Source: Asaia bogorensis (GTDB taxonomy: Bacteria > Pseudomonadota > Alphaproteobacteria > Acetobacterales > Acetobacteraceae). Taken from it: a DNA stretch of 35,122 bases. The notes below the pieces were generated by a model. It worked only from the letters and a program-made list of their open reading frames with translations, did no database searches and was not told where the DNA came from. Position numbers and translations under genes: made by a program. Positions 16,752-23,462 of this stretch are shown in pieces. How positions within the stretch are numbered: position 1 is the first letter of the stretch; every line of letters begins with the position of its first letter. Location: NCBI GenBank assembly GCA_945873195.1, contig CAMCDA010000021.1, forward strand, positions 1 to 35,122, written 5' to 3'.

Positions 16752-17201
16752 GTGAGCACGATCGCACCGGTTGACCGAGAATCGGCGCGCGCGCTGGCGC
16801 TGCTGCACGCCAGCAGCTTCGCCCCGGATGAGTGCTGGAGCGCCAATGTGATCGCCCTGCAACTGGGCGCGCCGGGTGGCTTCGGCTTCCTCGACTCGCG
16901 CGGCGGCATGATCCTGGGCCGAGCGGTGGCGGATGAGGCGGAAGTGCTGACGTTGGCGGTGGAGCCGGAGTTGCGTCGGATGGGAATCGGGGCCGGCCTG
17001 CTGCGCGCCGCGCTGGCGCGGGCGGCGACCATGGGCGCGCAGCGGATGTTCCTGGAAGTCGCGGTGACCAACGACCCGGCGATTCGGCTGTATCGCGCGG
17101 TCGGATTCGAGCCGGTCGGGGAACGACGCCGTTATTACGCGGACGGGACGGATGCGCTGCTCATGCGGGCGCGCTTGGCCGCCCCCCCGACCGAATCCTA
17201 G
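16752..17201 (+). CDS. rimI: Ribosomal protein bS18 alanine N-acetyltransferase RimI
   Basis: A GNAT acetyltransferase, 149 residues. The acetyl-CoA loop is VEPELRRMGIGAGLLRAALARA (R-R-x-G-I-G-x-x-L). The family's later motif appears as FLEVAVTNDPAIRLYRAVGFEPVGERRRYYADGTDALLM, with the substrate Glu and Tyr residues. GTG 16752 is the start that follows tsaB closely, with AGCAGGA as a weak ribosome binding site. The last four bases overlap the stop of the convergent TusA-like gene. Confidence 0.92.
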   Translation: MSTIAPVDRESARALALLHASSFAPDECWSANVIALQLGAPGGFGFLDSRGGMILGRAVADEAEVLTLAVEPELRRMGIGAGLLRAALARAATMGAQRMFLEVAVTNDPAIRLYRAVGFEPVGERRRYYADGTDALLMRARLAAPPTES

Positions 17202-17443
17202 CCGCCCCGGCGCAGCAGCAGCCGCGTCACGCCATCGTCGTCGGTTTCCAGGCTGAGCACTTCGTGCCCTTGTTCCTTTGCCGTCCTGGGAACATTGCGC
17301 AGGGGTTCCTCGCCCTTGAGCCGCACGAGGAGTGTCTGACCGGGCGCCATGCGATCCAGCGCGAGACGTGTCCTGACGAAGGTCATCGGACAAACTTCTC
17401 GTGTAATATCCAGTTCGCGGTCGGCGGATTGCAAATATGTCAT
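17198..17443 (-). CDS. TusA-family sulfurtransferase-like protein
   Basis: An 81-residue protein of the SirA/TusA fold, a family that carries persulfide sulfur for tRNA thiolation and cofactor synthesis. The hallmark segment is LDITREVCPMTFVRTRLALDRM with C18, then GQTLLVRLKG and NVPRTAKEQGHEVLSLE. The classical Cys-Pro-x-Pro motif is Cys-Pro-Met-Thr here, so the second Pro is absent; that variant is frequent in alphaproteobacterial paralogues as I recall. It is convergent with rimI (four-base overlap) and divergent from mucR, sharing a 90-base upstream region with it. Confidence 0.82.
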   Translation of the reverse strand: MTYLQSADRELDITREVCPMTFVRTRLALDRMAPGQTLLVRLKGEEPLRNVPRTAKEQGHEVLSLETDDDGVTRLLLRRGG

Positions 17444-17475
17444 GAAGCTATTGCTCTCCGATGTTCAAATAACCA

Positions 17476-17503
17476 TTGCAAGATATCCGACTCCATCTAT
17501 ACT
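17476..17503 (+). promoter_or_regulatory. Promoter for mucR
   Basis: -35 TTGCAA (17476-17481) and -10 TATACT (17498-17503) are 16 bases apart in a locally AT-rich stretch, 30 bases before the mucR start. The -10 differs from consensus at one position. MucR/Ros proteins often repress their own gene through AT-rich sites, so this stretch is also a candidate operator. Confidence 0.55.
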
Positions 17504-17533
17504 AGCTAAGTCTCCGGATAGAAAGGGAAACCG

Positions 17534-17944
17534 ATGGCCGATACAGCGGGTAGCAACACTGTTCTCAGCTTGACCGCGCAAATCGTCTCGGCCCATGTCT
17601 CCAACAACGCCGTCGCGTCTGACGCGCTGCCGTCGCTCATTCAGGATGTCTTCCGGACCCTGAGCGGAATCGGCACGGAAGTTGTCGAGGCAGAACGGCC
17701 GCAGCCGGCAGTGCCCATCAATCGGTCGGTGTTCCCCGACCACATCATCTGTCTGGAAGACGGCAAGAAGCTGAAGATGTTGAAGCGCCATCTCAAGACA
17801 GCCTACAACATGACTCCCGAACAATACCGCGAACGCTGGGGCCTGCCGTCGGAATACCCCATGGTCGCGCCGAACTACGCCGAACGGCGTTCGGTCCTGG
17901 CCAAGGAAATTGGCCTCGGCACCAAGGGGCGCGCGGGGCGCTAG
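17534..17944 (+). CDS. mucR: MucR/Ros-family transcriptional regulator
   Basis: A prokaryotic zinc-finger-fold regulator, typically a repressor of exopolysaccharide, motility and cell-cycle genes through AT-rich DNA. The product has 136 residues. The N-terminal part (residues 8-50, LSLTAQIVSAHVSNN...LIQDVFRTL) is the oligomerisation region, and the DNA-binding domain is about residues 62-125, with CLEDGKKLKMLKRHLKTAYNMTPEQYRERWGLP in two overlapping halves. Of the four Ros zinc ligands, C73 and H86 remain, while positions 2 and 4 are D76 and Y91; metal-free folding of such variants is known in Mesorhizobium Ml proteins. AAGGGA precedes the ATG. It stands just upstream of fur. Confidence 0.93.
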   Translation: MADTAGSNTVLSLTAQIVSAHVSNNAVASDALPSLIQDVFRTLSGIGTEVVEAERPQPAVPINRSVFPDHIICLEDGKKLKMLKRHLKTAYNMTPEQYRERWGLPSEYPMVAPNYAERRSVLAKEIGLGTKGRAGR

Positions 17945-18126
17945 GGCCTGACGGTGGGCAGCCTGTCGTCCACCGAACGACCTCTGGGGCCACTCGCCCG
18001 CCATGGCCAATCTCTGTTGGACAGGTTCCCCCTGATCAACTAGGCGAGGGCCACCATATACCAGCGACCGGCCGGCCAGAAGCCGAACCGGGCGTCGCAA
18101 CAATCGGGTGCTTGGCAAGGGAACCG

Positions 18127-18621
18127 ATGGAATCGCGCATTGAGCGTCTGTGCATCGACCGCGGGGTCAAGATGACCGGGCAGCGCCGAGTCGTCGCTCT
18201 CGTCCTGTCCGAGGCCGAGGATCACCCCGACGTCGAGGAACTCTACCGCCGAGCGGCCGTGCTGGACCCGCGCATTTCAATCGCGACCGTGTACAGGACC
18301 GTTCGCCTGTTTGAGGAAAAAGGCATCCTCGAACGCCGCGACTTCGGCGGCGGACGCGCCCGCTACGAACCCACCGAGGATAGCGGCGCCCATTACCATC
18401 TGATCGACATCGAAACCGGCAAGGTCGTCGAATTTCAGGATGAACGGCATGAACGCCTGATGCGCGATATTGCCGCCAGCCTCGGCTTCGACCTCGTGTC
18501 CCTGCGCCTGGAACTCTATGCCAAGCGCCGCGACACCGCAGTTCCCCCACGCGACAGCGCGGGCCACCATGATGGCCTGGGCGGGCCGTCCACCGGGGTC
18601 GTCGTTAGCGGGCACTGCTGA
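18127..18621 (+). CDS. fur: Fur-family transcriptional regulator
   Basis: A metal-responsive repressor; in alphaproteobacteria this branch can respond to iron or manganese (Fur/Mur). The 164-residue product has a winged-helix part at 1-85 (MTGQRRVVALVL, ISIATVYRTVRLFEEKGILE) and a dimerisation/metal part after HYHLIDIETGKVVEF. The usual HHDH is AHYH here: His89 and His91 stay, while the Asp ligand is Tyr90. No Cys zinc site is seen in the C-terminus, as usual in Mur-like proteins. I chose ATG 18127 with AAGGGA just upstream over a TTG at 18112. The stop overlaps the start of olsB (ATGA). Confidence 0.9.
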   Translation: MESRIERLCIDRGVKMTGQRRVVALVLSEAEDHPDVEELYRRAAVLDPRISIATVYRTVRLFEEKGILERRDFGGGRARYEPTEDSGAHYHLIDIETGKVVEFQDERHERLMRDIAASLGFDLVSLRLELYAKRRDTAVPPRDSAGHHDGLGGPSTGVVVSGHC

Positions 18622-19451
18622 TGTCAGAATCCGCCCCCGCCGACCGGGATCTGCCCTTCCCCGAGGTTCGGGCCGGCAATCTGGGGGTTCGCATCGCGCG
18701 CGCCGCGGACGAAATCGATGCCGTCCAGGCGCTACGCTACCGCATCTTCTACCAGGAAATGGGTGCCAAACCCGACGCCGAGGCGACCGCCACATCCCGC
18801 GACAAGGATCGCTACGACGCCGTCGCCGACCACCTTCTGGTCATCGATCACACCCTGGGCAGCGGTGCGGAGGGCATCGTCGGCACCTACCGTCTGATCC
18901 GACGCGCCGCCGCCGACCGCATCGGGCAGTTCTACTCGGAAGACGAATACGACATCGGCCCCATCCTCGCGCAGGAAGGCCAGATACTGGAGCTCGGCCG
19001 GTCCTGCGTCGCCGCCGACTACCGCGGCAAGATGGCGATGCAGTTGCTGTGGCGCGGTATCTCCCACTATGTGTTCCATCATAAGATCGATCTGATGTTC
19101 GGGTGCGCGAGCCTGCCCGGCATCGATGCCGACGCGATCGGCGCCGAACTCAGCTATCTTTACTATAACCACCTCGCGCCGCGCTTGGTCCGCCCGCGCG
19201 CCTTGCCGCATCGCTATATCGAGATGCGGCGCGTGGACCGCGATACGCTGGACGCGCGCCGGTCGCTTGCGAAGCTGCCGCCGCTGATCAAGGGCTATCT
19301 CCGCCTCGGCGGGTTCGTCGGTGATGGCGCGGTCATCGACCCGCAGTTCAACACCACCGATGTCGCCGTCGTGGTGAAGACCGACCTGATCACCGACAAA
19401 TACATCCGCCACTATGAGCGGCAGTCCCGCGACGAGCCGGAGACGCCCTGA
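18621..19451 (+). CDS. olsB: L-ornithine N(alpha)-acyltransferase OlsB
   Basis: A GNAT-fold acyltransferase that joins a 3-hydroxyacyl chain from acyl-ACP to ornithine, the first step of ornithine-lipid synthesis. The 276-residue product shows the family run ALRYRIFYQEMGA, DRYDAVADHLLVID, GTYRLI, ILELGRSCVAADYRG, LLWRGISHYVFHHKIDLMFGCASLPGIDADAIGAELSYLY, then PPLIKGYLRLGGFVGDGAVIDPQFNTTDVAVVVKTD. Its start overlaps the fur stop and lnt follows five bases after its end. The partner acyltransferase OlsA is not in the window. Ornithine lipids commonly rise in phosphate starvation, but I see no Pho box near this gene. Confidence 0.85.
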   Translation: MSESAPADRDLPFPEVRAGNLGVRIARAADEIDAVQALRYRIFYQEMGAKPDAEATATSRDKDRYDAVADHLLVIDHTLGSGAEGIVGTYRLIRRAAADRIGQFYSEDEYDIGPILAQEGQILELGRSCVAADYRGKMAMQLLWRGISHYVFHHKIDLMFGCASLPGIDADAIGAELSYLYYNHLAPRLVRPRALPHRYIEMRRVDRDTLDARRSLAKLPPLIKGYLRLGGFVGDGAVIDPQFNTTDVAVVVKTDLITDKYIRHYERQSRDEPETP

Positions 19452-19456
19452 TCCCG

Positions 19457-20980
19457 ATGACGGAGGCGATCCGCCACCGCTGGCGCGCCTGCCTGGGCAA
19501 CGCGCGGGGTGTGCGTGCCGATGGAATGGCGCTGGGCCTGGGTATGCTCGCGGCGTTGGCTTTGCCGCCCCTGCACCTGATCCCCTTCCTCGTGGTCGCC
19601 TTCCTGGGGCTGCTGACACTGATGGACGCGGCCGCGACGCCGGTTGAGGCCGGACGCCGCGGCTGGTGGTTCGGCTTCGGCCTGAACCTGATCGGTCTCT
19701 ACTGGGTAACCGAGGCGATCCTGTTCGAGGCCGCCCGGTATTGGTGGCTGGTGCCTCTGGCGGTGCCGGCGCTGTCCGTGGTCATGGCCGTGTTCATCGG
19801 CATCCCGGTCTGGATCGCCCGCCACGCGCCGGCGGGGCTGCCCCGCGTGCTGGCGCTGATCGGCGCCTGGACGCTGTTCGACATGGCGCGCCAATTCGTG
19901 GCGACGGGCTTCCCCTGGAACCCGCTGGGCAGCGTCTGGGCGATCCCGGGCCTGGCCGGCGACGTCATGATCCAACCGGCCGCCTGGGTGGGCGTGCATG
20001 GTCTGACGCTGCTGACGATCCTGCTGGTCTGCCTGCCGCGTCTTGGCCGATCGGGGTGCATCGCCGGCCTGGCCGGCCTTGCACTCTGGGCCGGGCTGGG
20101 CACTTATCGCCTGAGTGCCCCCCTGCCCGAAGCCCCCAACCTCGCCGTCGTCCTGGCGCAGGGCAATATCCCCCAGGGCGAGAAATGGAGCCGGGACCGG
20201 GCAATCGGCATCTTCGAGCGGTACCTGGCGTTGTCGGCAGCGGGACTGCGCGAGGCTGGCGACCGTCCCGCCGTCGTCGTGTGGCCTGAAACCGCGTCTC
20301 CGTTCATGCTCGAAACCGACACCGCCGCGCGGGAAGCGATTGCCACAGCCATCGAGGGCCAGACCGCGCTGGTCGGATCGGTGCGGTTCGGGCCGGATGG
20401 CCGTCCGCGCAACGCGTTGTTCGCACTACTTGCGGGTGGTGTTACCGCCGCCATCTATGACAAATGGCATTTGGTTCCTTTTGGCGAGTATCAGCCGACG
20501 TGGCTGCCCTTGGGCATACAACTGGTGCCTGGCGGCGGCTTCGGCGCGGGCCCTGGGCCACGGACGCTGCACGTTCCGGGCCTGCCTCCGCTGGGTGTAC
20601 TGATCTGCTACGAAACGATCTTTCCCGGTCAGGTGGTGGATCCAGATGATCGCCCTGCCTGGCTGGTCAACATCACGAATGATGCGTGGTTTGGCAACTC
20701 TAGCGGGCCGCGACAACATCTGTCGTCTTCTCGCTTGCGTTCTGTCGAGGAGGGACTACCATTGGTACGCGTCGCGAACACAGGCATCTCTGTGGCATTC
20801 GACGCGCGTGGACACGAATTGGGGCGTGTCGGCCTGAACGCGACAGGGACCCTTACAGTCTCGCTCCCCGCCGCCCTGCCTCCGCCCCTTTTTGCTCGGC
20901 TGGGACTTTGGGTGCCTTTATTCGTTTCGGTTTCTGTTCTATCAGGCGCGTTCGCCGCAAGGGCACGCGGGCGGAATTAA
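19457..20980 (+). CDS. lnt: Apolipoprotein N-acyltransferase
   Basis: An inner-membrane enzyme that adds the third acyl chain to the N-terminal Cys of lipoproteins, making them ready for Lol sorting. It is 507 residues, with about six N-terminal membrane helices (to residue about 220) and a nitrilase-fold periplasmic domain. The catalytic triad is visible as E278 (VVVWPETASPF), K336 (YDKWHLVPFGEY) and C384 (GVLICYETIFP), and the family's WLVNITNDAWFGNSSGPRQH is present. A single C-terminal helix follows. It sits five bases after olsB with only a weak ribosome binding site, so coupling is likely. Confidence 0.95.
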   Translation: MTEAIRHRWRACLGNARGVRADGMALGLGMLAALALPPLHLIPFLVVAFLGLLTLMDAAATPVEAGRRGWWFGFGLNLIGLYWVTEAILFEAARYWWLVPLAVPALSVVMAVFIGIPVWIARHAPAGLPRVLALIGAWTLFDMARQFVATGFPWNPLGSVWAIPGLAGDVMIQPAAWVGVHGLTLLTILLVCLPRLGRSGCIAGLAGLALWAGLGTYRLSAPLPEAPNLAVVLAQGNIPQGEKWSRDRAIGIFERYLALSAAGLREAGDRPAVVVWPETASPFMLETDTAAREAIATAIEGQTALVGSVRFGPDGRPRNALFALLAGGVTAAIYDKWHLVPFGEYQPTWLPLGIQLVPGGGFGAGPGPRTLHVPGLPPLGVLICYETIFPGQVVDPDDRPAWLVNITNDAWFGNSSGPRQHLSSSRLRSVEEGLPLVRVANTGISVAFDARGHELGRVGLNATGTLTVSLPAALPPPLFARLGLWVPLFVSVSVLSGAFAARARGRN

Positions 20981-21060
20981 CGATAGATTACTGTCAGACG
21001 TATCAATTCATGACCAATGTTTCATGTGACGTGATTTATCGGCGCGCTGTCACCGGGATA

Positions 21061-21089
21061 TTGACAATTCAGGGTTGTCTCGTTAAATG
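21061..21089 (+). promoter_or_regulatory. Candidate promoter for the XRE regulator gene
   Basis: A perfect -35 TTGACA (21061-21066) is followed after 17 bases by TAAATG (21084-21089), a weak -10. The 214-base region between lnt and the regulator gene (20981-21194) is clearly more AT-rich than its surroundings and codes for nothing I can support. A leader of about 100 bases would result. Confidence 0.5.
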
Positions 21090-21194
21090 TTTGCTAACGG
21101 CGCCGGTGAAGGCGTTGGAACAGAAACGGCTCCGGTAGGCCATTTTATGAACGGGCTGAAGGCGCCATAGATCGAGTGAGAGGGGGCAGACCGC

Positions 21195-21653
21195 ATGGCT
21201 GGTCCGAACCAAGCCGTTGGATCTGAGCGCGAGAGCAGACCGAGCCCGATCGACGTGCATGTCGGCACGCGTATCCGCCTGCGTCGTGCTCTCATGGGTA
21301 TGTCACAAGAGCGGCTCGGCGAAGCCCTCGGCCTGACATTTCAACAGGTTCAGAAGTATGAGCGCGGCGTGAACCGCGTTGGTGCGTCTCGCCTGTTCGA
21401 TCTGTCCCGCGTTCTCGACGTTCCCATCAGCTTCTTCTTCGACGACATGCCGGACAGCCTGACATCGTCGTTGGGTGGTCCCGGTGGCCGCCGCACCACC
21501 AGCCTGTCCGAGTCCCCGGATCCGTTCGGCGATGAGACTCTGAACCGCCGGGAAACCCTGGAACTCGTGCGCGCCTATTACCGGATCACCGATCCGTCCG
21601 TGCGCAAGCGCGTGTTCGACCTGATCAAGTCGATGGGGCCGGCCGACGCCTGA
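21195..21653 (+). CDS. XRE-family helix-turn-helix regulator (PraR-like)
   Basis: A 152-residue DNA-binding protein. The HTH is at residues about 23-77: VGTRIRLRRALMGMSQERLGEALGLTFQQVQKYERGVNRVGASRLFDLSRVLDVPISFFFDDM. This form (GLTFQQVQKYERGxNRVxAxRL) is the widespread alphaproteobacterial PraR/SinR-like type, which in Rhizobium represses adhesion and quorum-sensing genes. The C-terminal part (ETLELVRAYYRITDPSVRKRVFDLIKSM) resembles the family's usual tail. In related genomes it lies between lnt and metK; here lnt precedes it but metK does not follow. Confidence 0.9.
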   Translation: MAGPNQAVGSERESRPSPIDVHVGTRIRLRRALMGMSQERLGEALGLTFQQVQKYERGVNRVGASRLFDLSRVLDVPISFFFDDMPDSLTSSLGGPGGRRTTSLSESPDPFGDETLNRRETLELVRAYYRITDPSVRKRVFDLIKSMGPADA

Positions 21654-21660
21654 TTGAAAC

Positions 21661-21689
21661 CGGGCCTCGACCGGAACTGGGTCGGCCCG
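21661..21689. terminator. Bidirectional hairpin between convergent genes
   Basis: cgggcctcgacc (21661-21672) pairs with gggtcggcccg (21679-21689) with one bulged T and a six-base loop. The hairpin fills almost exactly the 36-base gap between the stops of the XRE gene and the DUF2244 gene. On the minus strand it is followed by GTTTC. Position between two converging stops supports a shared terminator; the T-tract is poor on both sides. Confidence 0.55.
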
Positions 21690-22205
21690 TCAGTCGCGCA
21701 ATTGAGGGTTGTCGAACCGTGGGTTGCGCTGGGCGTCGACAGCCGAGCGTAGGGCTGTAGCGAGGGAACGCTTTTCATCCTCCCCCAGGACGGTGGCAAT
21801 TTCGACCCGCCTGGAGCGATTGCTCAACCATAGGCGCGGCACGCGGTTGGCGTTTTCGTCCAGTTCCACGGTCAGCCAGGCGGTGGAAATCGCGGTTTCC
21901 CGCCTGACACCCGTAGGGGTCGTGCGGACAATTTGCGCCTTATCCTCATAGAGCGTGACCAGTTCAACCGCCCGGGCCGACCGGTGATTGAGCCATAGCA
22001 GAACGCCGGCCAGCACCACCTCGGCCACGGTGAATGCGATCACCGGCCAGGCGCCCAGAAGCCAGAACCGGAATGCGACCACCCCGGCCAGAACCGCGAT
22101 CGCCGCGAGCAGCCAGCGCAACCCGTTCGGCGACAGGCTGCGATGCGGCGTTATGACGGCGTTGAACAGCGCGGCGTCGTCCGCCACCGTGTTGGGACCA
22201 TTCAT
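21690..22205 (-). CDS. DUF2244 domain membrane protein
   Basis: A 171-residue inner-membrane protein of unknown function. An N-terminal tail with ITPHRSLSPNGLRWLL, the typical DUF2244 entrance, leads to two close membrane helices at about residues 31-48 and 51-71. A soluble C-terminal domain follows, with VELVTLYEDKAQIVRTTPTG and AWLTVELDENANRVPRLWLSNRSRRVEIATVLGEDEK. The family is often found next to nth in alphaproteobacteria; here nth is divergent, 89 bases away, which fits. I infer no specific function. Confidence 0.85.
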   Translation of the reverse strand: MNGPNTVADDAALFNAVITPHRSLSPNGLRWLLAAIAVLAGVVAFRFWLLGAWPVIAFTVAEVVLAGVLLWLNHRSARAVELVTLYEDKAQIVRTTPTGVRRETAISTAWLTVELDENANRVPRLWLSNRSRRVEIATVLGEDEKRSLATALRSAVDAQRNPRFDNPQLRD

Positions 22206-22294
22206 CCCGGCATATTAACCCGGATTGGCTGATCTCGAAATGCTCTCGTGCGAGGCCTCTTGTCGGGAGCGGGGCCGAGCCGCAGAGTCGCGCG

Positions 22295-23047
22295 ATGCCC
22301 AGCCCCCCTGCCCCCGCCCGCAAGCGCGCCCGCAAGACGCCCACGATGTCGGCCGCCGATGCCCGTTCATTCATCGAGGCGCTGGCCGCCGCCAACCCCG
22401 CCCCGGAAACCGAGCTGTCCTTCGCCGACCCGTTCACCTTGCTGGTGGCCGTGGTGCTCTCGGCGCAGGCGACCGACGTTTCGGTGAACAAGGCGACCGC
22501 GACGCTGTACCAGGAAGCGGCGACGCCCGCCGCCATGGTCGCCCTTGGCGTGGAGGGTGTGGCTCGGCATATCCGATCAATCGGGTTGTGGCAGGGCAAG
22601 GCGCGGAATGTGGTCGCCCTGTCGGAACGGCTGATCGAGGCGTATGGCGGCGAGGTCCCGCGCGACCGGGCGGCGCTGGAGGCTTTGCCCGGCGTTGGCC
22701 GCAAGACCGCGAACGTGGTCCTGAACGTGGCGTTTGGTGAGAGCACGATGGCGGTGGATACCCACATCTTCCGCATCGGCAACCGGACCGGGATCGCGCC
22801 CGGCAAGACGACCCGCGCGGTGGAGGATGGGCTGGTGAAGCGCATCCCCACGGAATTGCTGCGCGATTCGCACCATTGGCTGATCCTGCATGGGCGCTAT
22901 GTCTGCAAGGCGCGCCAGCCGGAATGCTGGCGCTGCGTCGCGGCCACTTGGTGCAAGTTTCCGGACAAGGCGACGCCTCCAGTCGCCAAGCCGCCGAAAA
23001 AGATCGTGGTCAGGCCGCGCGTTGTCGGGCGGGCGCCAGCCGACTGA
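22295..23047 (+). CDS. nth: Endonuclease III
   Basis: A DNA glycosylase/AP lyase that removes oxidised pyrimidines in base-excision repair. The 250-residue product has the helix-hairpin-helix LEALPGVGRKTANVVLN with catalytic K137 and D155 (MAVDTHIFRIGNR), both intact. The [4Fe-4S] cluster ligands C204, C211, C214 and C220 show exact C-x6-C-x2-C-x5-C spacing. An N-terminal Lys/Arg-rich extension (about 18 residues) precedes the usual start, and an in-frame ATG at 22349 could be used instead. The last 38 bases overlap the convergent small gene. Confidence 0.95.
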   Translation: MPSPPAPARKRARKTPTMSAADARSFIEALAAANPAPETELSFADPFTLLVAVVLSAQATDVSVNKATATLYQEAATPAAMVALGVEGVARHIRSIGLWQGKARNVVALSERLIEAYGGEVPRDRAALEALPGVGRKTANVVLNVAFGESTMAVDTHIFRIGNRTGIAPGKTTRAVEDGLVKRIPTELLRDSHHWLILHGRYVCKARQPECWRCVAATWCKFPDKATPPVAKPPKKIVVRPRVVGRAPAD

Positions 23048-23297
23048 GGCTGAACACGCCGACCAACTGCCGCAGGTTGCCTTCGACGAGATGCGCCTCC
23101 TCGGCCGTGATGTCGTCCAGCGCCAGCTCGACCCTCATCCGGTCGGCCGACCGGCGGACGCTGACATGATCGGGGATCAGGCCGCGGCGCGCGAAAGGTT
23201 GCAGCAGGCGCGGCAAAAGGCAGGGGGTGGGATCGGCTTCCAACACGAAACAGGCGGCGTATTCGGATTGGGATTGCGGGCGGGATGAGGCCTGCAT
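23010..23297 (-). CDS. Small ACT-like protein
   Basis: A 95-residue protein. From residue about 13 it reads YAACFVLEADPTPCLLPRLLQPFARRGLIPDHVSVRRSADRMRVELALDDI, followed by EGNLRQLVGVFSL. This is a beta-alpha-beta pattern like the small regulatory ACT domains of acetolactate synthase (IlvM/IlvN type). I cannot assign a partner; no ilv gene is in the window. Its 3' end overlaps nth by 38 bases on the opposite strand. It could be an ACT-fold regulator of another enzyme. Confidence 0.6.
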   Translation of the reverse strand: MQASSRPQSQSEYAACFVLEADPTPCLLPRLLQPFARRGLIPDHVSVRRSADRMRVELALDDITAEEAHLVEGNLRQLVGVFSLSRLAPARQRAA

Positions 23298-23462
23298 GGC
23301 GGCATACTCCAGACATACGAATCAGCAAGGGACGAACCGGCCGTCAGGTGGCCGGGGTGCTAATTCGTGTGCTCTGAACTGAATGGCGCATGCGGGAAAC
23401 CTAGGCACGCGCGTCGGCGGAAGCAAGAATTTCGGCCTGATGCGCCATGCGTGGCCCGGGTG
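23298..23462. other. Intergenic stretch with no clear feature
   Basis: Between the small ACT-like gene and the nnr stop I see no gene. An 8-base inverted repeat tggcgcat (23384-23391) / atgcgcca (23440-23447) spans 48 bases, probably chance. Confidence 0.4.
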
